In this document: piece after piece, positions 6,920 to 7,300 of the stretch
Position numbering within the stretch: the stretch's first letter is position 1
Layout: the number at the start of each line of letters is the position of its first letter
DNA from: Thermofilaceae archaeon
Lineage (GTDB): Archaea > Thermoproteota > Thermoprotei > Thermofilales > B69-G16
Direction: 5' to 3'
DNA length: 7,300 bases
NCBI GenBank assembly: GCA_027017165.1
Contig: JALURF010000205.1
Span: forward strand, 1 to 7,300
Translations under genes and position numbers: made by a program
The notes under the pieces: generated by a model
What the model saw: the letters and a program-made list of their open reading frames with translations, nothing else
What the model was told of the DNA's origin: nothing
Database searches by the model: none

Positions 6920-6926
6920 ATCACCC
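6920..6926 (-). promoter_or_regulatory. Ribosome binding site favouring the TTG start at 6916
   Basis: GGGTGAT on the minus strand contains the archaeal core GGTGAT and ends 3 nt before the TTG at 6916. The protein would then begin with Met-Asp-Lys-Lys and a hydrophobic segment, a normal export-signal start. The TTG at 6928 lies upstream of this motif and could only be used by a leaderless transcript. Confidence 0.6.
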
Positions 6927-6947
6927 AATTGTAAAAAGCATCTACGA

Positions 6948-6956
6948 GTATATGAT
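6948..6956 (-). promoter_or_regulatory. Candidate TATA box for the transporter operon (proximal)
   Basis: The minus strand carries ATCATATAC, centred about 25 nt upstream of 6927. If used, transcription would start almost exactly at the TTG at 6928, giving a near-leaderless message. The TTTAA core at 6973-6978 competes as an alternative and would leave a leader of about 30 nt including the ribosome binding site. Position and composition are the only evidence. Confidence 0.3.
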
Positions 6957-6962
6957 GGTTTC

Positions 6963-6986
6963 GGATAATTTGTTTAAGCATTATCC
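6963..6986. promoter_or_regulatory. Perfect 7-bp inverted repeat between divergent genes, candidate operator
   Basis: GGATAAT (6963-6969) and ATTATCC (6980-6986) are exact inverted copies separated by 10 bp, so half-site centres are 17 bp apart. The spacer contains GTTTAAGC, an A/T-rich near-symmetric core that could act as a TATA box in either direction. A dimeric regulator bound here would block TBP access and could control both the transporter operon and the plus-strand gene at 7025. The half-sites resemble the GATAAT/ATTATC ends of a bacterial Fur box, but the spacing is larger, so I do not assign a regulator. Confidence 0.55.
6972..6979 (+). promoter_or_regulatory. Candidate TATA box for the plus-strand secreted-protein gene
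   Basis: GTTTAAGC has the TTTAA core common in crenarchaeal promoters. It would place the transcript start near 7002, leaving a leader of about 23 nt that includes the ribosome binding site at 7016-7020. CTTAAATAA at 6986-6994 is an alternative, but it would start transcription at or inside the ribosome binding site. Confidence 0.35.
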
Positions 6987-7015
6987 TTAAATAACCGTGG
7001 GAAGTTTCTTCATAC

Positions 7016-7020
7016 GGTGG
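7016..7020 (+). promoter_or_regulatory. Ribosome binding site of the plus-strand gene
   Basis: GGTGG followed by AATT and the ATG at 7025 matches the archaeal Shine-Dalgarno core at normal spacing and fixes the start of the divergent gene. Confidence 0.6.
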
Positions 7021-7024
7021 AATT

Positions 7025-7300
7025 ATGAAAAAAGGCCTAGTAGTTCTCCTCCTACTTGTTCTGTCGGGCGTCATGCTCCCAACGCTCTACGCGGCTCCCG
7101 AGGGGACTATCGCCGTTTATATGAAGGGATTGGCTGGAGAAGATATTCAGTTGAAGACGGCGATGGCTGATATTTCGGCGAAATGGGTTGTTATAACTGA
7201 GGATTTAACCTACGAGAAGATAAAAGATGCCACGCTCCTAATAGTAGTATTCGTAGACCCGTTTGCCGGTATTTCGGCTGATGAGTTAAACGCTATAAAG
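7025..7300 (+). CDS. Secreted protein of unknown function, partial (C-terminus beyond window)
   Basis: The frame is open from ATG 7025 to the window edge (92 residues) and lacks an end. It begins with a clear signal peptide: MKK, a Leu/Val-rich core (about 4-18) and a probable cleavage site after Ala23 or Ala24 (LYAA-P). The mature part (TIAVYMKGLAGED, then WVVITEDLTYEKIKDAT, LLIVVFVDP and ISADELNAIK) alternates predicted strands and helices. A hydrophobic strand followed by 'sxxELxAIK' resembles glutamine-amidotransferase-like/DUF4350-type alpha/beta domains, in which such a helix precedes a flexible loop. That is a weak guess and I do not assign a function. It is transcribed divergently from the transporter operon and shares its 96-bp upstream region, including the inverted repeat, so common regulation is plausible. 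The start is supported by GGTGG four bases upstream. Confidence 0.75.
   Translation, partial: MKKGLVVLLLLVLSGVMLPTLYAAPEGTIAVYMKGLAGEDIQLKTAMADISAKWVVITEDLTYEKIKDATLLIVVFVDPFAGISADELNAIK

Noticed and set aside
6963..6986. Assignment of the dyad as a true Fur box
   Set aside because: Only the outer hexamers match; the spacer length differs from the 19-bp box and no Fur-like gene is in view.
6994..7018. 5-bp inverted repeat ACCGT/ACGGT that could mask the plus-strand ribosome binding site
   Set aside because: Only five pairs with a 15-nt loop, and the first arm is probably upstream of the transcript start, so it would not be in the RNA.
6886..7074. Minus-strand reading frame of 62 residues spanning the divergent intergenic region
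   Set aside because: It overlaps the starts of two well-supported genes in opposite directions, is rich in Arg/Thr/His without a domain pattern, and covers the promoter region.

Overview
The window looks like a hyperthermophilic archaeon, most likely a member of the Thermoproteota (crenarchaeal side). Arg codons are mostly AGG/AGA and ATA is common for Ile. Starts include GTG and TTG. Shine-Dalgarno motifs are of the GGTGA(T) type, and other starts look leaderless. Secreted proteins carry archaeal-style signal peptides or a C-terminal membrane anchor. No more precise taxon can be supported from the sequence alone. The window is almost fully coding: the longest gap is about 100 bases, so there is no gene-free stretch over 300 bases, and I see no RNA gene, insertion sequence or CRISPR array.

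Layout. On the minus strand, read from right to left, lies a probable operon. A membrane-anchored solute-binding protein (start near 6916-6928, stop 5516) is followed by a fused two-domain ABC permease (5519-3678, 4-nt overlap with the binding protein) and an ABC ATPase (start 3668 or 3677, stop 2616). After a 45-nt gap comes a secreted, C-terminally anchored calcineurin-like metallophosphoesterase (2570-699). A 9-bp hairpin followed by a U-rich tract sits at the metallophosphoesterase stop codon and may end this unit. Beyond it lies the N-terminal two thirds of a thioredoxin-reductase-like flavoprotein (658 to the window edge), probably transcribed from its own leaderless promoter. On the plus strand a divergent gene for a secreted protein of unknown function starts at 7025 and runs off the right edge.

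How they work together. The binding protein, permease and ATPase form one complete importer of the Fe(III)/2-aminoethylphosphonate/thiamine/polyamine-like class. The sequence does not settle its substrate. The co-directional exported phosphoesterase suggests that a phosphorylated compound could be hydrolysed at the cell surface and a product imported (inference). The 96-bp space between the operon and the divergent gene holds a perfect 7-bp inverted repeat around a near-symmetric TATA-like core. It is a good candidate for a shared operator controlling both directions.
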